Shown here: positions 17,025 to 25,049 of the stretch, piece after piece | How the letters are laid out: every line of letters starts with the position of its first letter | Position numbering within the stretch: the first letter of the stretch is position 1 | Source of the DNA: Marinibacterium anthonyi | GTDB lineage: Bacteria > Pseudomonadota > Alphaproteobacteria > Rhodobacterales > Rhodobacteraceae | Length of the DNA stretch: 64,000 nt | NCBI GenBank assembly: GCA_003217735.2 | Contig: CP031585.1 | Coordinates: 979,501 to 1,043,500, forward strand | Reading direction: 5' to 3' | Notes under the pieces: model-generated | Databases searched by the model: none | What the model was told of the DNA's origin: nothing | What the model saw: the letters and a program-made list of their open reading frames with translations, nothing else | Position numbers and translations under genes: made by a program

Positions 17025-17747
17025 TCAGACGAAGAACTGCCCGCCATTGGCCGTGAGGGTCGACCCGTTCACGAAGCCGGCGTCGTCCGAGGCCAGGAAC
17101 ACGACGCAGCGCGCGATTTCCTCGGGCTCGCCCAGGCGGCCGACGGGGATCTGCGCGATGATCTTCTCGCGCACCTTCTCGGGCACGGCCATGACCATGT
17201 CGGTGGCGATGTAGCCCGGGCAGATCGCGTTGGCGGTGATGCCCTTGGCCGCGCCTTCCTGCGCCAGCGACTTGATGATCCCCAGGTCACCGGCCTTGGT
17301 CGCGGCATAGTTCACCTGGCCGAACTGCCCCTTCTGACCGTTGATGGACGAAATCACCACCACCCGGCCAAAGCCACGTTCGCGCATGCCCGGCCAGACC
17401 GGGTGAACGGTGTTGAACACGCCGGTCAGGTTGGTGTCGATGACCTGCTGCCATTGCTCCGGCGTCATCTTGTGGAACGGCGCGTCGCGGGTGATGCCCG
17501 CATTGGCCACCACCACGTCGATGGGCCCCAGGTCGGCTTCGATCTGGGCGATGCCGGCTTTCGAGGCCTCGTAGCTCCCGACGTCCCACTTGTAGGTCTT
17601 GATGCCGGTCTCTTCCGTGAATTTTGCGGCGGCTTCATCGTTACCGGCATAACTGGCGGCGACCGAATAGCCTGCGTCCTTCAGGGCTTTCGAAATGGCG
17701 GCTCCGATCCCTCGGGATCCTCCGGTGACAAGCGCAATACGCGACAT
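17025..17747 (-). CDS. phaB: Acetoacetyl-CoA reductase PhaB
   Basis: NADPH-dependent reductase giving (R)-3-hydroxybutyryl-CoA for PHB synthesis and for the EMC pathway. A 240-residue short-chain dehydrogenase: TGGSRGIG (8-15), NAG at 82-84, catalytic Ser134, Tyr147 and Lys151, and the PhaB-type ending NGSTLTANGGQFFV. GGAGA precedes the ATG. It follows phaA on the same strand, separated by a 95-nt gap that contains a strong hairpin. Confidence 0.94.
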   Translation of the reverse strand: MSRIALVTGGSRGIGAAISKALKDAGYSVAASYAGNDEAAAKFTEETGIKTYKWDVGSYEASKAGIAQIEADLGPIDVVVANAGITRDAPFHKMTPEQWQQVIDTNLTGVFNTVHPVWPGMRERGFGRVVVISSINGQKGQFGQVNYAATKAGDLGIIKSLAQEGAAKGITANAICPGYIATDMVMAVPEKVREKIIAQIPVGRLGEPEEIARCVVFLASDDAGFVNGSTLTANGGQFFV

Positions 17748-17796
17748 TTATGGTCTCCCTCCACTTACTCGCGAAATCTTGTTACATGCATGAAAC

Positions 17797-17823
17797 GGGG
17801 TGCGCAATAAAGTTGCGCACCCC
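17797..17823 (-). terminator. 11-bp hairpin in the phaA-phaB gap
   Basis: Perfect stem GGGGTGCGCAA / TTGCGCACCCC with a five-base loop. On the minus strand it is followed by GTTTCATG, a weak T-tract. It lies 19 nt after the phaA stop and about 50 nt before phaB, so it could end part of the phaA transcripts, or protect or process the mRNA so that phaA and phaB are made in different amounts. Confidence 0.65.
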
Positions 17824-17842
17824 TTCCCCGATTACGTGCAGA

Positions 17843-19018
17843 TCAGGGGCGTTCCAGGCACATAGCGACACCCATGCCGCCGCCGATGCACAGCGTGGCC
17901 AGGCCCTTCTTGGCGTCGCGGCGCTTCATTTCGAACAGCAGCGTGTTGAGGATCCGGCAACCCGAAGCGCCGATCGGGTGGCCGATGGCGATGGCGCCGC
18001 CGTTCACGTTCACGATCGACGGATCCCAGCCCATGTCCTTGTTCACGGCACAGGCCTGCGCGGCAAAGGCTTCGTTGGCTTCCACCAGGTCCAGGTCGGC
18101 GACCGACCAGCCGGCCTTGTCCAGCGCCTTGCGCGAGGCAAAGATCGGCCCGACGCCCATGATCGACGGGTCCAGGCCCGCGGTCGCGTAGGAGACGATG
18201 CGCGCCAGCGGTTCGATGCCGCGCTTCTCGGCGTCCTCGGCCGACATCAGCAGGGTGGCGGCGGCGCCGTCGTTGATCCCGCTGGCGTTGGCCGCGGTGA
18301 CCGATCCGTCCTTGGTGAAGGCCGGGCGCAGCTTGGTCATGGCGTCCATCGTGGCGCCCTTGCGGATGTATTCGTCCTTGTCCATCACGATGTCGCCCTT
18401 GCGGGTCTTGATCGTGTAGGCGATGACCTCGTCATCGAACTTGCCGGCGGCCTGCGCGGCCTCGGCCTTGTTCTGGCTGGCGACGGCGAATTCGTCCTGC
18501 ATGTCGCGGCTGATCTGCCATTGCTCGGCCACGTTTTCCGCAGTCTGGCCCATGTGATAGCCGTTGAACGCGTCCCACAGGCCGTCCTTGATCATCGTGT
18601 CGATGTAGCTCATGTCGCCCATCTTGTGGCCCTGGCGCAGCGCGGCCGCGTGGGGGCTCATCGACATGTTTTCCTGGCCGCCGGCGATCACGATGGCCGC
18701 GTCACCCAGCTGGATGTGCTGCGCGGCAAGGGCCACGGCGCGCAGGCCGGACCCGCAGACCTGGTTGATGCTCCAGGCGGCGCTTTCCTTGGGAAGACCG
18801 GCATTGATATGGGCCTGCCGGGCCGGGTTCTGGCCCTGGGCGGCGGTCAGCACCTGGCCCAGGATGGTTTCCGAGACCTCTTCCTTGGCCACGCCGGCGC
18901 GTTCCACGACGGCCTCGATCACCGCGGCACCCAGATCGTGGGCCGGGGTGTTCGCGAACGTCCCAAGGAAACTGCCGACACCCGTACGTGCAGCCGATGC
19001 GATTACAACATTGGTCAT
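17843..19018 (-). CDS. phaA: Acetyl-CoA C-acetyltransferase (beta-ketothiolase) PhaA
   Basis: Condenses two acetyl-CoA to acetoacetyl-CoA, the entry step to PHB and the EMC pathway. The 391-residue thiolase has the nucleophile Cys88 in [11 protein letters not shown], the [11 protein letters not shown] motif near residue 348 and the second active-site cysteine in LCIGGGMG near residue 378. Length is exactly typical. It is transcribed ahead of phaB. Confidence 0.96.
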   Translation of the reverse strand: MTNVVIASAARTGVGSFLGTFANTPAHDLGAAVIEAVVERAGVAKEEVSETILGQVLTAAQGQNPARQAHINAGLPKESAAWSINQVCGSGLRAVALAAQHIQLGDAAIVIAGGQENMSMSPHAAALRQGHKMGDMSYIDTMIKDGLWDAFNGYHMGQTAENVAEQWQISRDMQDEFAVASQNKAEAAQAAGKFDDEVIAYTIKTRKGDIVMDKDEYIRKGATMDAMTKLRPAFTKDGSVTAANASGINDGAAATLLMSAEDAEKRGIEPLARIVSYATAGLDPSIMGVGPIFASRKALDKAGWSVADLDLVEANEAFAAQACAVNKDMGWDPSIVNVNGGAIAIGHPIGASGCRILNTLLFEMKRRDAKKGLATLCIGGGMGVAMCLERP

Positions 19019-19290
19019 GAGTTCCGTCCTCTACCAGATCCGGCGGAGGCCGATGGTCGACCGTTCATGGTAAACAAACCCCCGCCCGTCTTAGGCGGGA
19101 TATCGAAATCCGGACACAACAGCAACTCAAAGGGTGGGTTTCGGCGCGGCTGCGGCAATCCGGCCCGGCCCTTGCGCGGATCGCATCCCGGCTTGCCTGA
19201 TGGACGTGACCCTTCCGCCGCGCCGTCAACCATTCCCCGGGGCCGACGTCGGACCGCGTACGCACACCGGGTCCCTGACGCAGCGCCCGA

Positions 19291-20151
19291 TCAGGCCCGG
19301 TCCCGCGCCCTGTCCGACGTCCTGTCCGACGCCAGCCAGGGCGGCTGCAAGGTGGGGGCACCAAAGAAATGCCCCTGCGCGCAGTCTATGCCGTTTTCGG
19401 CAAGCCAGGCCGCATCGCGGGCGTCCTCGACCTTTTCCGCGACGGTGAACATGTCGAAATGCCCCGCGATCGACGCCAGCGCGGCGGTCAGCACCTGGTT
19501 GTCGGCATTTGCATGGATGCCGCGGATGAATTCGCCGTCGATCTTGACGATATCGAAATAGAAATCGCGAAAATGACGAAACGAAGTGTACCCGGCCCCG
19601 AAATCGTCCAGCGCAAATGCGACCCCGCGCATTTGCAGTTCCTCCATGAAATCGGTGACCAGTTCGGGAATCGTAATGGCCGACCGCTCCGTTATCTCGA
19701 GAATCAGGCGTTCGGCGATTGTGGGATCCTGCGCCAGGCCGGCGTTCAGCGTGTGCATCCAGTGCCGGTAGCCGATGGACCGTGCCGACATGTTGATCGA
19801 CAATCGCAGGTTCGGCACCCGGCGCAGCGTTTCCAGCCCGTGTTCCAGGCCGATGCAGTCGATCTGCCGGCCCAGGTCGGTGGGTTCGATCGCGGCGATG
19901 AAATCCTTGCCGGGAATGACCCGGCCGGTGGCGTCGAAGACCCGGATCAGCCCCTCGTGGAAGGCGACGGCCTGGGGGGCGCGCAGGGTGACGATCGGCT
20001 GAAAGGCCAGCGCGGTTTCACGATGCGCGATCGCTTCGGACACCATGTCGAGGATCTTGTAATCCCGCGCCGACACCGCGGCGTCCAGCGGCGAAGACGG
20101 CCCTTCGGCATAGGGGGACGGATCGTGTGTGTCTGGATGTCTGGTTTTCAT
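19291..20151 (-). CDS. EAL-domain cyclic-di-GMP phosphodiesterase
   Basis: A 286-residue standalone EAL protein without GGDEF or a visible membrane segment. The EAL signature reads EGL, but the residues needed for metal binding and catalysis are present: the Glu of EGLIR, Asn in INMSAR, Glu in ITERS, DDFGAGYTSF, Lys in VKIDGEF, Glu in AEKVED and QG in CAQGHFFG. Active c-di-GMP hydrolysis is therefore likely. The gene stands alone; its 3' side is a 272-nt gap before phaA with no recognisable gene. Confidence 0.88.
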   Translation of the reverse strand: MKTRHPDTHDPSPYAEGPSSPLDAAVSARDYKILDMVSEAIAHRETALAFQPIVTLRAPQAVAFHEGLIRVFDATGRVIPGKDFIAAIEPTDLGRQIDCIGLEHGLETLRRVPNLRLSINMSARSIGYRHWMHTLNAGLAQDPTIAERLILEITERSAITIPELVTDFMEELQMRGVAFALDDFGAGYTSFRHFRDFYFDIVKIDGEFIRGIHANADNQVLTAALASIAGHFDMFTVAEKVEDARDAAWLAENGIDCAQGHFFGAPTLQPPWLASDRTSDRARDRA

Positions 20152-20287
20152 GGCAGGCTCGAAGCGGCGTCGCCCAAGCCTGCATTGAAATCGTAAAGGC
20201 CCGTTTAAAAAGACATTTCATGCCAATTTTGCAGGGTTTTCCGCGCGACGCCCCTCGCGCGGTTCCGGCGGGGCCGTCCAGTGCCTG

Positions 20288-20317
20288 GGGGCCAGTGACT
20301 GCGGGGCCAGTGACTGC
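20288..20317. repeat. Tandem 15-nt duplication
   Basis: GGGGCCAGTGACTGC occurs twice in a row in the gap between the STAS-like gene and the EAL gene. It looks like a recent slippage duplication; no function is evident. Confidence 0.6.
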
Positions 20318-20332
20318 GGCGCTGGCCCGACG

Positions 20333-20755
20333 TTACCCGGTCTGACGCGCCCGCAGCGGCTCGCCGCCCCGATCATTGTCGCTCAGAAAGGCCAGGGCCG
20401 CGTCACGGTCGGAAAAGATCTCGGCCCGGATTGCCGTCAGGCTGTCCAGCGCATCGCGCATGACCTTCGAGAATTCCAGCCCCGGCCCGCTGGTCGCCAG
20501 AAAGGCGACCCGCTTTCGATGTCCCGCTCTCAGGTACGTGCCCCGCAAAAGCTGGGCCAGGTTGTCCAGCCGCCTGGCGTCAAGCTGCAGCTCTTCGATC
20601 GCGCTGCAATCGCGGATTTCGTTGCGCCCGCCCGGGTCGTGCGGGTTGGTATCCACGGCGTCGATCGATTTCAGCACGCAGGCGCTGCTCACCAAGCCGG
20701 AGAAGGCAATTTCCAATATGTCCAATTTGCTATCGAACTCATAGCTGCACGTCAT
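20333..20755 (-). CDS. STAS/SpoIIAA-like hypothetical protein
   Basis: A 140-residue soluble protein, MTCSYEFDSKLDILEIAFSG onward. The alternating strand/helix pattern (FDSKLDILEIAFSGLVSS, NEIRDCSAIEEL, KRVAFLAT, AEIFSDRDAALAFL) resembles small SpoIIAA-like STAS proteins, but there is no signature that proves it. It sits upstream of the EAL gene on the same strand with a 181-nt gap. Function unknown. Confidence 0.6.
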   Translation of the reverse strand: MTCSYEFDSKLDILEIAFSGLVSSACVLKSIDAVDTNPHDPGGRNEIRDCSAIEELQLDARRLDNLAQLLRGTYLRAGHRKRVAFLATSGPGLEFSKVMRDALDSLTAIRAEIFSDRDAALAFLSDNDRGGEPLRARQTG

Positions 20756-20976
20756 TCGCGCATCCTCGCCACTTGATTCCGACGGTCAGTCAGAAGCGCG
20801 CCACAAGGTTATGTGGTAGCAAATAAATCTAAGGTTGTCTGTGTGTTTCTTTAACGGGAACATCACGACCTAAGGTAACCCTGCCTGTCCGCCTGCCCGC
20901 CTGCCTGCCCGTCTGATCGCCCATCCGGCCGTCAGCCTTGCGGACGCCAACGTTCCGGTCGTCACCCTTCCGGATC

Positions 20977-21549
20977 TCAGCCCTCCGGTTCGGCAAGCAG
21001 TGATTCGACAATAGCCCTGGCGCTGTCGGAATGCCAGTCCGCGTCGCCCTGCAGCCGCGCGATCTCGCGGCCCTCGGGATCCAGGATCACGGTGATCGGC
21101 AGGCCCAGAACGGCCATGTCGCGGGCGACCTGCTGCTTGGTGTCCATGTGGCGGGGCAGGTTGTCGACGCCTTCATCGGCAAAGAACTTCTTGACCCCGG
21201 CGGGCGAATTGCGCCCCGTCGCCAGGGTCACGACCTGGAAATCATCGCCGCCGAATTCCGCCTGCAGCGCCGACAGCGTCGGCATTTCCTTGCGGCAGGG
21301 CGCACACCAGGTCGCCCAGAAATTCAGCACCACCCACTGGCCCCGGTAATCCGCCAGCTGGCCTTCGCCGCCTTCCTCGCGGGTGAACGGCTTGGCCGAC
21401 ACGGGTTTCGGTTCGGAATGCACGTTCAGCTTCTTCATGTCGCCGGTGCGCAGCGCCTCCAGCGTCGCGACATCCGCCGCGATGGCGGGGGCGGTATTTG
21501 CACCAAGCGCAACGGCGGTATAGACGAGCGCGGCAAGGACCTTTTTCAT
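20977..21549 (-). CDS. tlpA: TlpA-like periplasmic thiol-disulfide oxidoreductase
   Basis: A 190-residue exported thioredoxin-fold protein. The signal peptide [20 protein letters not shown] ends near PAIAADV; the redox motif is WCAPC with Cys82 and Cys85, followed by the cis-proline loop [10 protein letters not shown]. TlpA/CcmG proteins reduce thiols in the periplasm, often for cytochrome c or cytochrome oxidase maturation. A strong CGGAGGA precedes the ATG. It is divergent from argH with only 22 nt between the start codons. Confidence 0.9.
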   Translation of the reverse strand: MKKVLAALVYTAVALGANTAPAIAADVATLEALRTGDMKKLNVHSEPKPVSAKPFTREEGGEGQLADYRGQWVVLNFWATWCAPCRKEMPTLSALQAEFGGDDFQVVTLATGRNSPAGVKKFFADEGVDNLPRHMDTKQQVARDMAVLGLPITVILDPEGREIARLQGDADWHSDSARAIVESLLAEPEG

Positions 21550-21571
21550 GTTTCCTCCGAAGGAAAGCGCG

Positions 21572-22963
21572 ATGACCGAGACGAAATCGAACCAGATGTG
21601 GGGCGGCCGCTTTGCTGCCGGCCCGGACGCGATCATGGAGGCGATCAATGCCTCGATCGGGTTCGACCGACGTCTTGCGGCGCAGGACATTGCCGGGTCG
21701 CGCGCCCATGCGGCGATGCTCGCGGCGACCGGCATCCTTTCTGATAAAGACGCGGACGCGATCCGGGAAGGACTGCTCACGATCTTGTCAGAAATCGAGT
21801 CGGGACAATTTGTCTTTTCCACCGCGCTCGAAGACATCCACATGAATGTCGAGGCCCGCCTGAAAGAGGTCATCGGCGAACCCGCAGGCCGCCTGCACAC
21901 GGGGCGGTCGCGCAACGACCAGGTCGCGACCGACTTCAAGCTGTGGGTGCGCGACCAGATGGACGCCGCCGCCGACGGGCTGAGCGCGCTGATCCGCGCG
22001 CTGCTGGTGCAGGCCGAGGCCGGCGCCGACTGGGTCATGCCCGGGTTCACCCACCTTCAGACCGCCCAGCCGGTGACCTGGGGCCATCACATGATGGCCT
22101 ACGTGGAAATGTTCGGCCGCGACCTGTCGCGCATCCGCGACGCGCGCGTGCGCATGAACGAAAGCCCCCTTGGCGCCGCCGCGCTGGCCGGCACGTCGTT
22201 CCCGATCAACCGGCACATGACCGCCGAGGCGCTTGGCTTCGACCGCCCGTCAGCCAATTCTCTGGACGCCGTGTCGGACCGCGACTTCGCGCTGGAATTC
22301 CTGTCGGTCGCCTCGATTTCCGCCATGCACCTGTCGCGTTTCGCCGAGGAACTGGTGATCTGGTCGTCCGCCCAGTTCCGGTTCGTGACCCTGTCGGACC
22401 GGTTCTCGACCGGCTCGTCGATCATGCCGCAAAAGAAAAACCCCGACGCGGCCGAGCTGATCCGCGCCAAGATCGGCCGCATCTTTGGCGCCAACGTGGC
22501 GCTGATGACGGTGATGAAGGGGCTGCCGCTGGCCTATTCCAAGGACATGCAGGAAGACAAGGAACAGGTCTTTGACGCCGCCGACAACTGGATGCTGGCG
22601 CTGGCGGCGATGGAAGGCATGGTCAAGGACATGTCGGCCAACCGCGACAGCCTTGCCGCCGCCGCCGGGTCGGGCTTTTCCACCGCGACGGACCTGGCCG
22701 ACTGGCTGGTCCGGGTGCTGGGCCTGCCGTTCCGCGACGCGCACCATGTGACGGGCAGCCTTGTGGCGATGGCCGAAGCCAAGGGCTGCGACCTGCCGGA
22801 CCTCACGCTGGCCGACATGACATCGGTTCACGACGGCATCACGCAGGACGTCTTTGGCGTCCTGGGAGTGGACAACTCGGTCAATTCCCGTACATCCTAT
22901 GGGGGAACCGCGCCCGAACAGGTGCGGGCGCAGGTCGCACGGTGGAAGGAGATCCTGGGATGA
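21572..22963 (+). CDS. argH: Argininosuccinate lyase ArgH
   Basis: Last step of arginine synthesis, splitting argininosuccinate into arginine and fumarate. The 463-residue length is normal and the fumarase/aspartase signature [12 protein letters not shown] lies near residue 285. The start [14 protein letters not shown] (ATG 21572) has an AAGGAAAG site; an in-frame ATG 24 nt earlier overlaps the tlpA start region and is less likely. It overlaps the next small lipoprotein gene by ATGA. Confidence 0.95.
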   Translation: MTETKSNQMWGGRFAAGPDAIMEAINASIGFDRRLAAQDIAGSRAHAAMLAATGILSDKDADAIREGLLTILSEIESGQFVFSTALEDIHMNVEARLKEVIGEPAGRLHTGRSRNDQVATDFKLWVRDQMDAAADGLSALIRALLVQAEAGADWVMPGFTHLQTAQPVTWGHHMMAYVEMFGRDLSRIRDARVRMNESPLGAAALAGTSFPINRHMTAEALGFDRPSANSLDAVSDRDFALEFLSVASISAMHLSRFAEELVIWSSAQFRFVTLSDRFSTGSSIMPQKKNPDAAELIRAKIGRIFGANVALMTVMKGLPLAYSKDMQEDKEQVFDAADNWMLALAAMEGMVKDMSANRDSLAAAAGSGFSTATDLADWLVRVLGLPFRDAHHVTGSLVAMAEAKGCDLPDLTLADMTSVHDGITQDVFGVLGVDNSVNSRTSYGGTAPEQVRAQVARWKEILG

Positions 22964-23157
22964 ACTGGCGGCGCCTTGTCGCGGTGGGCCTGATCGCGCC
23001 GGCCCTTGCGGGCTGCGGCGCCGATGGCGAACCCCAGACCCCGGCGCCTCCGCCGACGACGATCACCAATGTCGGCGTGAACATCAGTTCCAGCGGCAAT
23101 TCGTCCGTCGGCGTCGGCCTGACCCGGGGGCCTGTCACGGTCGGGGTCGGCTTCTGA
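22960..23157 (+). CDS. Small lipoprotein
   Basis: A 65-residue protein with a lipoprotein signal peptide: [19 protein letters not shown], lipobox LAGC with Cys19. The mature part is a short Pro-rich linker and a Gly/Ser/Val-rich end with alternating hydrophobics, possibly a beta hairpin. ATGA overlap couples it to argH. It occupies the place between argH and lysA where small LptM-like lipoproteins are often found, but it is not similar enough for me to name it so. Confidence 0.75.
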   Translation: MNWRRLVAVGLIAPALAGCGADGEPQTPAPPPTTITNVGVNISSSGNSSVGVGLTRGPVTVGVGF

Positions 23158-23158
23158 G

Positions 23159-23476
23159 ATGTCGCCGCTGCGCCTGATCTACCTGGGTCTTGCGATCTGG
23201 GGCGCAGTGCACCCGATGGTCTATTTCGTGCAGTGGTTCCGGGCCAACGGCTGGAACCTCGTAGGCATGATCGACGCCTGGCACGCCAACGCGGCCAGTT
23301 CCGGGCTGGTCTGGGACCTGACAATTTCCGCCATCGCGCTAAGCGTCTTCGTGACCTCCGAAGTGGCGGTGCGGCGCAACTGGGTGGCGCTGCTGGCGAT
23401 CCCGGCGACCTTCTGCATCGGGGTCAGCTGCGGTTTGCCGCTGTACCTGTTCCTGCGGTCGCGCCCCGTCAGGTAG
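23159..23476 (+). CDS. DUF2834 family membrane protein
   Basis: A 105-residue protein with three membrane segments (about 5-24, 48-66, 74-98) and the DUF2834 pattern of a YLGLAIWGAV start and a central W-D-L-x-I-S-A-I-A. Function is unknown. It starts one base after the lipoprotein stop codon, extending the argH operon. Confidence 0.75.
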   Translation: MSPLRLIYLGLAIWGAVHPMVYFVQWFRANGWNLVGMIDAWHANAASSGLVWDLTISAIALSVFVTSEVAVRRNWVALLAIPATFCIGVSCGLPLYLFLRSRPVR

Positions 23477-23512
23477 GCCCTTGCCCGGGGGCGTGTCCCT
23501 GGGCCGACGTTT

Positions 23513-23540
23513 GGCCGGGTATTTTTTGCCGGAAAGAAGG
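23513..23540 (+). repeat. Dispersed intergenic repeat, family A, copy 4 (tail only)
   Basis: GGCCGGGTATTTTTTGCCGG then AAAGAAGG, followed by GGCAGGGCAGGGCG. It matches the TATTT...AAAGAAG tail of the other copies. It lies in the 274-nt gap before lysA, 117 nt ahead of copy 5 in the same orientation. Confidence 0.55.
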
Positions 23541-23629
23541 GGCAGGGCAGGGCGTCGACCGGAGGGCGGCGCCTGTGCGGTGCGTTGGCGGGACGCCTGC
23601 CCGTGCGGCGGGATCTGTGGCCCGTGTTC

Positions 23630-23660
23630 GGCCGGGGTATTTTCGAAGAGAAAGAAGCGG
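23630..23660 (+). repeat. Dispersed intergenic repeat, family A, copy 5 (tail only)
   Basis: GGCCGGGGTATTTTCGAAG then AGAAAGAAGCGG, followed by CAGGGCGGGG. It is a direct repeat of copy 4 in the same gap. The inner GTATTT and GAGAAAGAAG match the copy at 32941-32964 read on the minus strand almost base for base. Confidence 0.6.
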
Positions 23661-23750
23661 CAGGGCGGGGTAGTCTTTGGGCTGGTCTTTGGGGGGCGGG
23701 GTGTACGTGAGCCGTTGATTTGGGGCGTGGCTTTGCGTAAGCGCCAGCGC

Positions 23751-25016
23751 ATGGATCACTTTCTCTATCGCGACGGCGCGCTTCACGCCGAGGACGTCCC
23801 CGTGGCCGAGATCGCGGCCGCGGTGGGCACGCCGTTCTACCTGTATTCCACGGCCACGCTCTTGCGCCATTACCGGCTGTTCGACGAGGCGCTGGAGGGG
23901 ATGGACCATACCGTGTGCTATGCCATGAAGGCGGCGTCGAACCAGGCGATCCTGAAGACGCTGGCCGAGGCGGGCGCGGGGATGGACGTGGTGTCGATGG
24001 GCGAATACCTGCGGGCCAAGGCGGCGGGCGTTCCGGGCGACAAGATCGTGTTTTCCGGGGTCGGCAAGACCGAGGAGGAGATCGCCTGCGCGCTGGACGG
24101 CGGGATCCGCCAGTTCAACGTGGAAAGCGAACCGGAGATGGCGGCGATTTCCAAGGTCGCCACGCAGATGGGCAAGGTTGCCCCGATCACCATCCGGGTG
24201 AACCCGGATGTGGATGCCAGGACGCATGCCAAGATCGCCACCGGCAAGTCCGAGAACAAGTTTGGCATCCCGATTGCCCGTGCGCGCGAGGTCTATGCCC
24301 TGGCCGCCAGCCTGCCGGGCCTGCAGGTGGTGGGAATCGATGTGCATATCGGGTCGCAGCTGACCGAGCTGGAGCCCTTTGCGCTTGCCTATAAAAAGGT
24401 CGCCGAGCTGACCGGGCAATTGCGCGCCGATGGCCATGACATCCGCCGGCTGGACCTGGGCGGGGGCCTGGGCATTCCCTACACCACGTCCAACACCGCG
24501 CCGCCGCTGCCCTTGGAATACGGCGCGCTGATCAAGGACGCCGTCGGCCACCTGGGTTGCGAGATCGAGATCGAGCCGGGCCGCCTGATCGCCGGCAACG
24601 CGGGCATCATGGTCAGCCGGGTGATCTACGTGAAATCCGGCGAGGGGCGCGATTTTCTTATACTGGACGGGGCGATGAACGATCTGATTCGCCCCGCCAT
24701 GTACGACGCGCATCACGATATCGTCCCCGTGACCGAACCCGAACCGGGCATCGAACAGCGCCCTTACGACATCGTCGGACCGGTGTGCGAATCCGGCGAC
24801 ACCTTTGCCCGGGGCCGCATGATGGCGCCCCTGAATGCCGGCGACCTGGTGGCGTTTCGCAGTGCCGGCGCCTATGGCGCGGCGATGTCCAGCGAATACA
24901 ATTCGCGGCTTCTGATCCCCGAGGTCCTCGTTAAGGGTGATCAATTCGCGGTTATCCGCCCAAGGCCGAGCTTTGACGAGATGATAAATCGCGATAGCAT
25001 CCCGGAATGGCTCTGA
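23751..25016 (+). CDS. lysA: Diaminopimelate decarboxylase LysA
   Basis: PLP enzyme that decarboxylates meso-diaminopimelate to lysine. The 421-residue fold-III decarboxylase has the PLP lysine K60 in CYAMKAASN, HIGSQL in the barrel, the GGGLG loop and CESGDTF near residue 345, whose Cys comes from the partner subunit's active site. The start MDHFLYRDG (ATG 23751) is chosen; the frame is open far upstream, but that region holds repeats. The argH-lysA order is common in this group. Confidence 0.95.
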   Translation: MDHFLYRDGALHAEDVPVAEIAAAVGTPFYLYSTATLLRHYRLFDEALEGMDHTVCYAMKAASNQAILKTLAEAGAGMDVVSMGEYLRAKAAGVPGDKIVFSGVGKTEEEIACALDGGIRQFNVESEPEMAAISKVATQMGKVAPITIRVNPDVDARTHAKIATGKSENKFGIPIARAREVYALAASLPGLQVVGIDVHIGSQLTELEPFALAYKKVAELTGQLRADGHDIRRLDLGGGLGIPYTTSNTAPPLPLEYGALIKDAVGHLGCEIEIEPGRLIAGNAGIMVSRVIYVKSGEGRDFLILDGAMNDLIRPAMYDAHHDIVPVTEPEPGIEQRPYDIVGPVCESGDTFARGRMMAPLNAGDLVAFRSAGAYGAAMSSEYNSRLLIPEVLVKGDQFAVIRPRPSFDEMINRDSIPEWL

Positions 25017-25049
25017 CGCGATAAGGCGGCGGAGCAGCTGGAGACATTG

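Noticed and set aside
19015-19233. Short frame between phaA and the EAL gene
   Set aside because: It overlaps the phaA start region, lacks a ribosome site, and its translation has no recognisable pattern.
20880-20976. Cytosine-rich near-repeats (CCTGCC units) downstream of tlpA, considered as a CRISPR-like or terminator element
   Set aside because: Units are only 4-8 nt and irregular, with no spacers and no hairpin plus T-run.
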